Below are positions 8,556 through 17,916 of a stretch of DNA of 64,000 bases, piece by piece. How positions within the stretch are numbered: the first letter of the stretch is position 1; every line of letters starts with the position of its first letter. A program made the position numbers and the translations under genes. Source of the DNA: Chthoniobacteraceae bacterium (GTDB lineage Bacteria; Verrucomicrobiota; Verrucomicrobiia; Chthoniobacterales; Chthoniobacteraceae). Location: assembly GCA_028293625.1 (NCBI GenBank), contig JAQGOL010000034.1, forward strand, positions 124,001-188,000, read 5' to 3'. The notes below the pieces were generated by a model. The model worked only from the letters and a program-made list of their open reading frames with translations, was not told the origin of the DNA and did no database searches.

Positions 8556-9767
8556 ATGAGCATCCGCGTGAATTCTGAAATCGCCCCTGTCCACGAGCCG
8601 CTTGAGCCGCTGCCATATCACCAGAAAATTGTCGATTATTTCAAAGCGGAGGAAGGCGAACTTTGGAAATGGTTCACCTCCGCCGAAGCCCAGACCGGTC
8701 ACGCGGAATTGCTGCGTCTGGAGTTGCTCAAACAAACATACCGGCTCGAACCCGGCGAACACCCGGAGCTTTACGGATGGGCAAGCGAAGCGTGCCGGAA
8801 TCTCGGGCTTTCCATCCCGGTTACGCTTTATCAGGCAACGCAATCGAGGGAACTCAACGCCGCGCTTCTGCATTTGCCAGGCGAAGCGCACGTAGTCCTG
8901 AGTGGACCGTTGCTGACCCTGCTCGGTCCGATGGAAATGCAGTCGGTGCTTGGCCATGAACTCGCGCATTATCATCTCTGGAACCGGGATGGTGGCGAGT
9001 TCCTCATTGCCGACCAACTTCTGGGGTCCCTGGATCCGCTTGCCTCGGCTTCCCATTCCCAAACGGCGCGCCGTTACCAGCTTTACACGGAGATTTTCGC
9101 CGATCGCGGTGCGTTGCAATCCACCGGCGACCTGAATGCAACCGTCGCGGCGCTTGTCAAGGTGCATACCGGGCTCGCATCGGCCAGCGGCGCCAGCTAT
9201 TTGCGCCAGGCGGACGAAATTTTTGAAGGAAGCGAGACGCGCAGCGAAGGAACAAGTCATCCCGAAGCGTTTATCCGGGCACGCGCTTTGAGGCTTTGGG
9301 CCGAGCGCGACCCGGAGATGGAGAGCAAGATCGTCGCGATGATCGAAGGCGAGCCGCGTCTTGAGGAACTCGATCTTCCCACCCAAACCCGCCTTAGTGC
9401 GCTCACCCGGCGCCTGATTGAGCAGCTCCTTCGGCCGGCTTGGTTTCAAACTCCCCTCACCCTCGGCCACGCCCGGCTTTTTTACCCTGATTTTAAACCC
9501 GCGTCGCAGGATGACCCGGATCTCGCCAAACTTCTGGAGTCGCGCGATGCCAAGCTCAATGAATACCTCGGGTTTGTGCTTCTCGATTTCGCCGTGATCG
9601 ATCCCGAGCTCGAAGATCTGCCTTTGGCGGCGGCCATCGAATGGAGCCGGCGCATTGGAATCGGTGAACTCTTCGACAAGCTCGCCAGCAAAGAGCTCAA
9701 GCTGAAGGCGCGCGACTTTAACAAGCTCAAGAAGGAAGCCGCCGGGATGCTGCTCGACGCAAAATAA
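8556..9767 (+). CDS. Soluble M48-like zinc metalloprotease, first gene of helicase operon
   Basis: 403 residues without a clear membrane segment or signal peptide. The catalytic motif is HELAH (His134, Glu135, His138), and the third ligand fits Glu179 in EIFADRGA, as in M48 peptidases. The C-terminal half (about 210-400) is helical with no domain I recognise. Unlike most M48 enzymes it appears cytoplasmic. The gene lies 24 bp upstream of the pseudokinase-helicase-nuclease gene on the same strand, so the two are very probably one transcript. A perfect palindrome lies just before its start. A role in activating, trimming or removing the helicase protein is a guess from position alone. Confidence 0.82.
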   Translation: MSIRVNSEIAPVHEPLEPLPYHQKIVDYFKAEEGELWKWFTSAEAQTGHAELLRLELLKQTYRLEPGEHPELYGWASEACRNLGLSIPVTLYQATQSRELNAALLHLPGEAHVVLSGPLLTLLGPMEMQSVLGHELAHYHLWNRDGGEFLIADQLLGSLDPLASASHSQTARRYQLYTEIFADRGALQSTGDLNATVAALVKVHTGLASASGASYLRQADEIFEGSETRSEGTSHPEAFIRARALRLWAERDPEMESKIVAMIEGEPRLEELDLPTQTRLSALTRRLIEQLLRPAWFQTPLTLGHARLFYPDFKPASQDDPDLAKLLESRDAKLNEYLGFVLLDFAVIDPELEDLPLAAAIEWSRRIGIGELFDKLASKELKLKARDFNKLKKEAAGMLLDAK

Positions 9768-9791
9768 GCCGCTGCTCCGGTCCATACTATC

Positions 9792-12700
9792 ATGCCTCCA
9801 TTTCTCAACCTGCTGCGCGCCGGACTCGAACACGGTGGATTTGAAACCGACGACGTCCTGCGAATCGTCCTGCCGCTCCTGCGCCAGGTGCAAGTCACCC
9901 ACGATGATGGCAAAGTGGCTCCCCTGCGAGGGCTCGATTCGATCACGCTCAGCGAAAACGGCACATTTCAATTCGACCCGGAAAAAGCGAAAGAGCCGTC
10001 TGATCAAAAGGCGCGAGTGGAGGCGGTGCAAAACCCGGTTACCACGGCGCTTCAGATTGTCGGGCAAGCCAGGGTAACAACTGAAGTGGGGGCAGGCTCT
10101 GCCACCATCACCAACCTGGAAGTGGGCCAGGACGAGGGAGCCGGAATGACTCACCCGATTTTTTTAACGGGTTACGTCGCATGGGAACAGATGCTCCAGC
10201 ATCACGACGCGCTCACCGACATTTTCTCCCTCGGGATGCTGATAGCCAGCCTAGCATGCGGACTCGATTTTACCGACCCGGACGATCTCAATCTTTTTGC
10301 TTCCAACCGGAACGACCTTTTTAAGCTGAACTCGCGGCTGCATCCGGTGCTCGCGGCGGTGATTACGGAGATGACCGAGCTCAACCGGCACCGGCGCTCG
10401 CCCGATCTGCCAACGCTCATCCAGCGGCTGGAAAACTACAGGGATCAGCCGGTCAACGTCGATTTGCGGCAGCTCCCCGGATTTGCTGATTCAGGTGTGC
10501 CGGGCCGGCGAAAAGTCATTCAATCCCATCTGCGCGACCGGCTTTTTGAAATCTCGCGTCGCAATCGCCTGGTCTACTTCCGGCCCACGCTCCAGACGCT
10601 CAACCTGACGGTCGCCTCGGTGCCAATGGTGCTCGATCTGCGGAGTGTCCGGCTTGAGCAGCTCTTTGTTTGGCACCCGGCGCTTGCCTCGGAGATCGTG
10701 GAAGGCAAACCGATGGCACTCGGAAAATACCTGCGCTTTGAAGATCAGCCTTATTTGCCGGGTGTGCTCGATAAACTGATCGCCGAGGCGCGCCGGGACC
10801 GAGCCGAATTTGGCTTTGCCCAGCTCCGGTTGGTCCTTTGTTTCCTGCATTGGCATAATTTGAAGGAATCGCCCGAGGAACGGATCATCTCGCCGCTGTT
10901 GCTGATGCCGGTTGAGTTGAGCCGCAAAAAAGGGGTGCGCGATCAATACGTGCTGCTTCCCGGCACAAGCGAAGCCGAAGTGAACCCGGCGCTTCGGCAT
11001 CATTTGCGCCAAGTCTACAACTTGCAGCTGCCCGAGACGGTCGACCTGCGTGAAACGAGCATGGAAGCCTTTCACGAGCAGCTAAAAGCGCAGATCCAGG
11101 CAAGTGAACCGGGCGTTACCCTTAACAGGATTGATAAACCGCAGATTGAACTCATTCACGAGCGCGCCAAGCAGCGGCTCGATCAATTCCGGCGACGGCA
11201 GAAATTGAAGGACGCGGGCAAACAGCCGCACGAACGCTTCGATTACAGTTACGAGCGGGAAAACCTCAAGCCGCTCGGCCTCCAGATCTTTCAACAAAAG
11301 ATCAAGCCTTCGCCCCTGCCGCATCGGGAAACCGCGGGCGCACTTCCCAAACCGCGTTTGCCGCAAATCGTCGCGGCGCCCGGACGCGAAACCGGCCGTG
11401 ACGCCTTTGCATTAAAATCAGGAAGCGGCGCCAATCGTTACGTCTGGGACTTTGACCTCTGCTCGATGACGCTGGGCAACTTTAATTATCGCAAGATGAC
11501 CTTGGTGCGCGATTACGCGCGGCTCATCGATAGCGACATGGCGAGTGAGGCTTTCGATCGGACATTCTCGCTCGATCCGAAATCGCTCGCTGACGACGAG
11601 GCTGTGCAAGGCGTTGTGCCGATCGAGGATCAATGGCTCGTGGTTCCAAGCGACGCGACGCAAGCCTCCGCGATCGCCAAGGCGCGCACGGGCGCCAGTT
11701 ACATCATCCAGGGCCCTCCCGGCACCGGCAAATCGCAGACAATCACCAACCTGATCGCCGATTTTGTGGCCCGGGGTAAACGGGTGCTTTTTGTCTGTGA
11801 AAAACGCGCGGCAATTGACGTGGTTTATTACCGTCTGAAACAGCAGGGCCTCGATGAACTCTGCTGTCTGATTCACGATTCGCAAACCGACAAAAAGGCT
11901 TTCATTCAAAACCTGCGCCGAACCTATGAAGGCTGGCTCTCCGGACAGGATGACGGCGAAATGGCGCGCGATCGGCGTATGGCTACGGTCCAGGCTATCG
12001 AACGCGAGCTGGATGGGCTCGAGCGTTTTTCCAATGCGATGGTCACGGTGCCAAGTCCGACCGGCATCACAGTTCGCAGGCTCTTTGACAGGTTGCTCGA
12101 ATTGCGCGCCCATGAGACAGCGCTCGATGCCCGGACCGCCGAGCATCTGCCCGACTACGCGCTTTGGCTCAGGCACGGCGCGCTGGCGCACCGGCTCGCC
12201 GCGGCACTCGGCGAGCTGAATCATGAGCCGATGTTTGCCGCGCATTCGTTCCGCTGGCTGGCTGAGGCTGTCATTCGCGCGGAGCGGCCACTGGAGACCC
12301 TGGAATCCGGCATCGCCCACGCACGCAAACTGATCGAGGAACTTGAGCAGGCTTTAACCGATAGCGGATTGCCGGAGGAACAGTGGGATGTATTGGAAAA
12401 AATCGGGACACTGCTGGAGTTCGCCCGCCGGATTGAACCGCTTGCGGCACGCCATCAACTTACCCTGCTCGATCCGGCAAGCCCGCTGGCGCATTCGTTT
12501 GCTGAACTGACCCGGGAAATCGAAACACGCACCCGTTTGGTCACCCTGGCGAAGGAAAAAACCATCGGCTGGGGCGATTGGAAAACCACGATCCCCCCGG
12601 GCGACGTCCCCGCCGCGCTCGCACAGGCGCGCGCCATGGAGACCTCCTTCTGGCGCTTTTTCCAACCGGCATGGTGGAAGCTGAAGAAGACGATCGAGCG

Positions 12701-14939
12701 AGCATACGATTTCTCCAGACACGCGATCCGGCCGCTGTTTTCGCAAATCCTCAGCGAGCTGGCGGCCGAACTGGAGGCGGAGGCTTCCCTTGCGGCATTG
12801 AATGACGAGATTCGCGCGAAGTTCGATTCAACACTCCCCGTGCAACTGGCGGCCGAACTTGCGGAGCTTCAGCGTCCGGCCGATCCGGTGGCAAAAGCGT
12901 TTCGGCAACTGCTTCTTCAGTCCGCGGATGCGGATGAAACGGTTGTCCGGCTCGCGAATCTTGCCCCGCGCTATGAAGAGCTTCACGAAGCGCTCTCGGA
13001 AGTTGTCCACGATTACGGAAAGCACGGTTTTGCGGCACTGGGTCAGGCGCTGACCGATCTGGATGAGGCAAGCGGCGATCTGCCCGATCTGCTGCCTGTG
13101 CTAAGCGAATTGATCGAAGCGCCGGCCGCGTTTTCCCATGCGCTCCGGCAGCTCTTCCTCACGCCCGATCAGATTGAAGCCGCGGCTGCCCGGCGCAGCC
13201 TCGACGCGTTCTATCGAAGCGAACGCTGGCTGTCGCGCTGCGATGGACGCGTCATTTCCCAGCACATGGACCGGGCGGCATCGTTGCAGAACGATTATTT
13301 CTCCCATAACGCCACCGTGCTCCGGGCCGAAGTGCGGCGGCGTTTCCGTGAAAACGTGCAGATCTCCTCTCAACCAGCCGGCGGTCTGACACCCGAGGAG
13401 AAGTTGTTTAAAAAGGGCTACACGGCGGGACGGCGCGCCCTTGAGCACGAGTTCGGCAAATCGATGCGTTACAAATCGATCCGCGAACTGGCGGCAGGCG
13501 AATCCGGGCAGGTTGTCTGGGATCTTAAACCGATCTGGTTGATGAGCCCGTTGAGCGTGTCGGACACGCTGCCGCTTGAAACCAATGCGTTTGATGTCGT
13601 CATATTCGATGAGGCAAGCCAGGTGCCCGTCGAAGAAGCCGTTCCCGCGCTCTACCGCGCAGCGCAGGTCATCGTCGTTGGAGACGAAATGCAGCTTCCT
13701 CCCACCACATTTTTTGCCGGAGCCCGCGGTGCCGATGAAGAGAGCGTCGAGGTGGAGGAAGCCGGCGAACAGATCAGCATCCCGCTCGATGCCGACAGTT
13801 TTTTAACCCAGAGCGCGAGAAACCTCCCGTCGACCTTGCTTGCATGGCATTACCGGAGCCGGTCTGAAGCACTGATCAGTTTCAGCAACGCGGCGTTTTA
13901 CGCGGGCAACCTCTTTACCATCCCCGACCGGCATATCGCGGTCGATTTGCAGGAAACGCCCCCGGCCCTCCCCGCCACGCCGGCCGTGCAGGGAGCTGAT
14001 CAGCTTCTGGCAAAAAGCATCAGTTTTCATCGGATGGAACGCGGTGTTTACGAGCAGCGCCGGAATGCGGTGGAAGCCGCTTATATCGCGGAGCTTGTGC
14101 GGGAGTTGCTTCGGCGAAACACGGAATTGAGCCTTGGAATCGTGGCGTTCAGCGAAGCCCAGCAAGGCGAAATCGAGTCCGCGCTTGAAACCCTGGCAGG
14201 CGAGGACACCGAGTTTGGCGCGTTGCTTGAAGCGGAGATGGTTCGCGAAAAGGATGAGCAGTTTTGCGGGCTCTTTATTAAGAACCTTGAAAATGTCCAG
14301 GGCGATGAGCGCGACATCATCGTGTTAAGCATTTGTTACGCGCCGGCAAAAGATGGCCGGATGCTCATGAACTTCGGGCCGATCAACCAGCGCGGCGGCG
14401 AGAAACGGCTCAACGTCATCTTCAGCCGCGCCAAGCATCACATGGCGGTCATCAGCAGCATCGGTTATGAAGCGATTACCAACGATTTCAACGACGGCGC
14501 GCATGCCTTGAAGAATTACCTGCAATACGCCGAAGCAACTTCACGCGGCGATCGTGCCAATGCGCAGCTTCTCCTGGAGAGCCTTAACCCACTCAGCCGG
14601 AAAACACTCAATTCCGGCATCGCCACGCGCGACACGGTGATCGAACAACTGGCGGCCGCCCTGCGCGCCCGCGGCCATACGGTCGCTCTTCACGTCGGCC
14701 AATCCCGTTTCCGCTGCGACATGGCGGTGAGCAAACCCGGCGGCACCGAATATCTCCTCGGGATCTTCATTGATTCCAAGGCGCACTATTCAAATCCCGA
14801 TATCCTTGAACGTTATATCACCCAGCCATCCATCCTTCGCGCGTTTGGCTGGAAAACGACGCTCATCCTCGGCCGCGACTGGTTTTTCGAACCTGAAGCC
14901 GTCCTGGAACGAATCGATCGGCTGCTTCAGGCGGGCTAA
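9792..14939 (+). CDS. Pseudokinase / DUF4011 / superfamily 1 helicase / nuclease fusion
   Basis: 1715 residues. (1) Residues about 1-230 resemble the C-lobe of a Ser/Thr kinase: YVAWEQ in place of Y-x-APE, DIFSLGM starting at Asp143, and a closing Arg near 199-202. The glycine loop, the HRD and the DFG motifs are absent, so it is a pseudokinase. (2) A DUF4011-like segment starts near 236 (RDRLFEISRRNRLVYF). (3) A COG1112-type helicase follows, with Walker A GPPGTGKS at 641-648, a long helical insertion, and Walker B IFDEASQ with Asp1273-Glu1274. (4) A Vsr/MTES_1575-like PD-(D/E)XK nuclease end contains Asp1643, Asp1661 and Lys1663. The parts recall Mokosh-type defence proteins (kinase plus helicase), but here the nuclease is of another family and in the same chain. 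Confidence 0.85.
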   Translation: MPPFLNLLRAGLEHGGFETDDVLRIVLPLLRQVQVTHDDGKVAPLRGLDSITLSENGTFQFDPEKAKEPSDQKARVEAVQNPVTTALQIVGQARVTTEVGAGSATITNLEVGQDEGAGMTHPIFLTGYVAWEQMLQHHDALTDIFSLGMLIASLACGLDFTDPDDLNLFASNRNDLFKLNSRLHPVLAAVITEMTELNRHRRSPDLPTLIQRLENYRDQPVNVDLRQLPGFADSGVPGRRKVIQSHLRDRLFEISRRNRLVYFRPTLQTLNLTVASVPMVLDLRSVRLEQLFVWHPALASEIVEGKPMALGKYLRFEDQPYLPGVLDKLIAEARRDRAEFGFAQLRLVLCFLHWHNLKESPEERIISPLLLMPVELSRKKGVRDQYVLLPGTSEAEVNPALRHHLRQVYNLQLPETVDLRETSMEAFHEQLKAQIQASEPGVTLNRIDKPQIELIHERAKQRLDQFRRRQKLKDAGKQPHERFDYSYERENLKPLGLQIFQQKIKPSPLPHRETAGALPKPRLPQIVAAPGRETGRDAFALKSGSGANRYVWDFDLCSMTLGNFNYRKMTLVRDYARLIDSDMASEAFDRTFSLDPKSLADDEAVQGVVPIEDQWLVVPSDATQASAIAKARTGASYIIQGPPGTGKSQTITNLIADFVARGKRVLFVCEKRAAIDVVYYRLKQQGLDELCCLIHDSQTDKKAFIQNLRRTYEGWLSGQDDGEMARDRRMATVQAIERELDGLERFSNAMVTVPSPTGITVRRLFDRLLELRAHETALDARTAEHLPDYALWLRHGALAHRLAAALGELNHEPMFAAHSFRWLAEAVIRAERPLETLESGIAHARKLIEELEQALTDSGLPEEQWDVLEKIGTLLEFARRIEPLAARHQLTLLDPASPLAHSFAELTREIETRTRLVTLAKEKTIGWGDWKTTIPPGDVPAALAQARAMETSFWRFFQPAWWKLKKTIERAYDFSRHAIRPLFSQILSELAAELEAEASLAALNDEIRAKFDSTLPVQLAAELAELQRPADPVAKAFRQLLLQSADADETVVRLANLAPRYEELHEALSEVVHDYGKHGFAALGQALTDLDEASGDLPDLLPVLSELIEAPAAFSHALRQLFLTPDQIEAAAARRSLDAFYRSERWLSRCDGRVISQHMDRAASLQNDYFSHNATVLRAEVRRRFRENVQISSQPAGGLTPEEKLFKKGYTAGRRALEHEFGKSMRYKSIRELAAGESGQVVWDLKPIWLMSPLSVSDTLPLETNAFDVVIFDEASQVPVEEAVPALYRAAQVIVVGDEMQLPPTTFFAGARGADEESVEVEEAGEQISIPLDADSFLTQSARNLPSTLLAWHYRSRSEALISFSNAAFYAGNLFTIPDRHIAVDLQETPPALPATPAVQGADQLLAKSISFHRMERGVYEQRRNAVEAAYIAELVRELLRRNTELSLGIVAFSEAQQGEIESALETLAGEDTEFGALLEAEMVREKDEQFCGLFIKNLENVQGDERDIIVLSICYAPAKDGRMLMNFGPINQRGGEKRLNVIFSRAKHHMAVISSIGYEAITNDFNDGAHALKNYLQYAEATSRGDRANAQLLLESLNPLSRKTLNSGIATRDTVIEQLAAALRARGHTVALHVGQSRFRCDMAVSKPGGTEYLLGIFIDSKAHYSNPDILERYITQPSILRAFGWKTTLILGRDWFFEPEAVLERIDRLLQAG

Positions 14940-15054
14940 GAGCCGGATCAGTCCCTCCGGGCCTCGACTACGCGCATCATTCCAGTAAAGTGCGGTCTCG
15001 TCCGGCCTGGAGAGAGCCCGTGCTCTGTTGAATCTCCCTGGCAGCGGCCATTTT

Positions 15055-15903
15055 ATGATCCTCCACGTCCCCCGCCGCCATTTCTTGCCGCAGAACACAA
15101 ACGTGTCTGCCGCACTGGTTCCGGCGTGGAGAGGCTTGTTGTGCGTGTTTTTGGCAACCGTGCATCTTCTCTTGAATGCCGGATTCGCGGCGCCGCCCAC
15201 CTCGGCAGTGCCCGTTTCCGACGGAATCATGCTGCCGCGCAACCGGGCCAACCTCAGCATCCCGGTTGAGGCACGCGTGCGTGAACTCCATGTGGAGGAA
15301 GGGCAGACCGTTCACAAAGGCGACATCCTTGCGATCCTCTATACGGAGTCGGAGGAACTCGCGTGCGAACGCGCGGCGGCCCAGCTTAAACGCGCCGAAG
15401 TCATTCACCGCTCCAAGTTGAAGTTGAAAGAGACCAATGGAGTGGCCGAACTCGATCTCATCGGCGCCGAAGTCGATCTTGAACTGGCGAAAATCGAACT
15501 GCGCCGTTCCCGGGCCGAGTTGCGTGATAAGACCCTGTTCGCGCCGTGGGACGGCCAGGTATTGCGTCTCTTAAAAAGCGCGGGCGAGACGGCCAATCGC
15601 GGGGAAAAAATCATCGAGCTGATCGATTACTCGACCATCTACATCGACGTTTATCTCGATGCGCAATATCTCAACGTCGTCCGGCCCGGCCAGCGCGCCA
15701 ATATCTCCGGGGACGCCGTCGGTCCACTCCCGGCTCTCGCCACGGCGCTCATGGTTGATCCCGTGGTGGAACCCGGCAGCGGACTTACCCGGGTACGGCT
15801 TCAAATGCCAAACGCGGATCTGCGCATTCCGACCGGCCTGCCGGTGAAAGTGGCCTTTGCGGTGGATGAAACCGCGAAAACGGCGGGAAGTGAATCAAGA
15901 TAG
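15055..15903 (+). CDS. HlyD-type membrane fusion / adaptor protein
   Basis: 282 residues from ATG 15055; an upstream in-frame TTG at 15028 would add nine. The N-terminus has a basic start, a hydrophobic segment (GLLCVFLATVHLLL) and an Ala-rich cleavage zone, so the protein is exported or anchored. A biotinyl-lipoyl-like half domain (VRELHVEEGQTVHKGD) leads into an alpha-helical hairpin of about 70 residues. The second half-domain (TLFAPWDGQVLRLLKSAGE) and a beta-barrel segment close it. This is the standard architecture of the periplasmic adaptors of tripartite pumps and type I exporters. It is the first of three HlyD-like genes at this locus, and no ABC or RND transporter gene is next to it. 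Confidence 0.85.
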   Translation: MILHVPRRHFLPQNTNVSAALVPAWRGLLCVFLATVHLLLNAGFAAPPTSAVPVSDGIMLPRNRANLSIPVEARVRELHVEEGQTVHKGDILAILYTESEELACERAAAQLKRAEVIHRSKLKLKETNGVAELDLIGAEVDLELAKIELRRSRAELRDKTLFAPWDGQVLRLLKSAGETANRGEKIIELIDYSTIYIDVYLDAQYLNVVRPGQRANISGDAVGPLPALATALMVDPVVEPGSGLTRVRLQMPNADLRIPTGLPVKVAFAVDETAKTAGSESR

Positions 15904-15961
15904 CGGCTGGTCCGCGCTTGCGCCCGCTTCATCCAGGGCTAAAATCGCAGCGCCCCGCAAA

Positions 15962-15989
15962 AAAATCGACCTGCTACGGGCTCGATTTT
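15962..15989. terminator. Inverted repeat with T-run, terminator-like
   Basis: The arms AAAATCGA (15962-15969) and TCGATTTT (15982-15989) are perfect and separated by 12 bp. They lie 59 bp after the HlyD stop codon and 39 bp before the sigma-factor ATG. A-rich and T-rich flanks fit a bidirectional weak terminator. An operator for the sigma gene is the alternative. Confidence 0.4.
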
Positions 15990-16027
15990 CAGACAAGAAC
16001 GCCCCCTTCCTTCGTGCTTCGAGCAGG

Positions 16028-17836
16028 ATGAACATCGAAAAGTTACGCACCCTTTGGGACGAGCACGCGAAAGCGGTCTACGCCTATCTGCTGCACCTCA
16101 CCCGAAATGAGGCCGACGCGAGCGATTTTCTTCAGGATCTTTTCTCACGGCTCGCGCGTCAGCCTGAGTTGCTTGACAAACTGCATGGGGAACCGCGCGG
16201 TTATTTATTGCGGCTTGCCCGCAATACTGTTGTCGACCAGGTGCGCCGGCATCAGGCCAGGGAACGGGTTTTTGAAAAAATCAATGCGTTGAGACCGGCC
16301 GAATTTGCCGAGGCCGAAGATCCCGACAATCCCCTTTTGCGCGATGCGCTGGCGGATGCGCTGGCTCAATTGCCTCTTGAACAGCGCACGGTAGCCCATG
16401 CGCGGCTTTGGAAAAAACAAACACTCGAGACGATCTCAAGCGAGCTCGGGATTTCAATCAACACGGCCGCGAGCCGATACCGTTATGCATTAGACAAAAT
16501 GCGCGAGCGTCTTCGTTACCTTTATGAAGACCTCGTGCCGAGCGCCGTCCAAAAAGCCATCCCTGCCATGAATCAAAAACCGAGGAATCCATTCCATCGT
16601 TTCGAGGAGCCGATCATCCAGCCGCTCGAAGCGCGCCGGGTTCCCTCGGCGACCGGGGCGGGTTTTGCGCTGCCGATTTTGCCCATGCCCGATGACCATT
16701 CGCACGAGGAAGGAATCGAGCACTCGATGGAGCACCCGGCGGAGACAGATCATATTGAGGAAATCGAGCCGCTTTTTGACGGGCACGACCCGCATTTTGA
16801 CGATGCGCATCTGGAGGCGTTCCTCCATATCGACACCACAAACGTGCATCTTCCCATCACTTTTGATCATGTGATGCAAACCGTGGGCAAAGAAAGCGCG
16901 CCCGCCGCTTCCAGCGACCATGACATCGTTTGGGCAATGGAGACGCTTCAGCCTGCCAACGCGCAGATCCAATTGATCCATAACCAGATTTTGTTGAACC
17001 CGGCGGATGACGGGCATGTTTCGGATCAGCCAATTACCACGGGAACGGTTTTGACCGGAAACGGCGGTTCGCTTCTCTCCTCGTTTAATTTAACCGTCAA
17101 CAACACCGCTTCTTTCACACTGGCGACGGTCAACGACGCTGGAAAGCTGACCGTGGTGGTTGCCAATCACGAAAGCGATCCGGCGCCCGAGCCGATCCCC
17201 GCTTCGGATACCGTTGCAGAGCATACCGATCTGAAAACCACGATGCCGGAAACGCCGGAGGATACCAATGAATCCTCGGGGGAAGCACCGCATTCGGGAC
17301 ACATAGTTGTGGCCACCCACGAAACTGTTGCAGCCCCGGTTCTTGACCACCCAACGGTTCTTTCTAAGGAAGTAACAGTTAAGCCCGGTCTCCAGGTGAC
17401 GGATTTTCACCAGATCGAGCACCCTGAGAACGCGCATTCCGAGACGGCGCCTCCCGTCGTTCACGAAGTTGATTTGCCAGAACCAGCGACCGGCGTCTCC
17501 TGGCATGCCCATTCCGAGCATCCGATTGTTTCGTTGGATCTCGATCCCGCGCCGAATCCCGTGGAGCAGCATCCTGCCGATTTTGCCCAGCACCCGGTCG
17601 CGGTTGACCAGTGGGTGCCGGTTCATGACGATTCGGGCGATGCCATCCCGGATGACCTCGGCAGCCACCGTATCGAGCCCATCGAGCTTCAATTGGAAAA
17701 ACATCCCCTTGATATCGCGGATCCGGGCGCGTGGACCACACCGCCTCTCCGCGGCAGCGCAATTGCCATGGCCGCAACAGGTTCCATTCTATTAAGTAAC
17801 GAAGAAAAATCGCGTAGACGGAACGAACGCGACTAA
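16028..17836 (+). CDS. ECF sigma factor fused to LEPR-like His/acid-rich protein
   Basis: 602 residues from ATG 16028. Residues 1-175 are a sigma70-family ECF factor: region 2 is visible in YAYLLHLTRNEADASDFLQD, and region 4 in LPLEQRTVAHARLWKKQTLE with the helix-turn-helix ISSELGISINTAASR. Without a stop the frame continues through an internal ATG at 16568 into about 420 residues rich in His, Glu, Asp and Pro. This part opens with IIQPLEARRVPSA, which resembles the LEPR-XLL motif at the start of large surface proteins of Planctomycetes and Verrucomicrobia. It ends with a small hydrophobic stretch (GSAIAMAATGSILL) and a basic tail. It may be a true fusion or two products from one frame. It lies between HlyD-like genes. 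Confidence 0.82.
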   Translation: MNIEKLRTLWDEHAKAVYAYLLHLTRNEADASDFLQDLFSRLARQPELLDKLHGEPRGYLLRLARNTVVDQVRRHQARERVFEKINALRPAEFAEAEDPDNPLLRDALADALAQLPLEQRTVAHARLWKKQTLETISSELGISINTAASRYRYALDKMRERLRYLYEDLVPSAVQKAIPAMNQKPRNPFHRFEEPIIQPLEARRVPSATGAGFALPILPMPDDHSHEEGIEHSMEHPAETDHIEEIEPLFDGHDPHFDDAHLEAFLHIDTTNVHLPITFDHVMQTVGKESAPAASSDHDIVWAMETLQPANAQIQLIHNQILLNPADDGHVSDQPITTGTVLTGNGGSLLSSFNLTVNNTASFTLATVNDAGKLTVVVANHESDPAPEPIPASDTVAEHTDLKTTMPETPEDTNESSGEAPHSGHIVVATHETVAAPVLDHPTVLSKEVTVKPGLQVTDFHQIEHPENAHSETAPPVVHEVDLPEPATGVSWHAHSEHPIVSLDLDPAPNPVEQHPADFAQHPVAVDQWVPVHDDSGDAIPDDLGSHRIEPIELQLEKHPLDIADPGAWTTPPLRGSAIAMAATGSILLSNEEKSRRRNERD

Positions 17837-17916
17837 TTTGCAACTCCTCGCTGAAAAGCTGCTTGAAGAGGGAGAAGCCCGGTGGCATTTGCCGCTTTCG
17901 GTTTTTCTAACTCCCT

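Noticed and set aside
8427-10154. 575-residue minus frame across the soluble M48 and helicase genes
   Set aside because: It spans two well-supported genes on the other strand and has no domain of its own.
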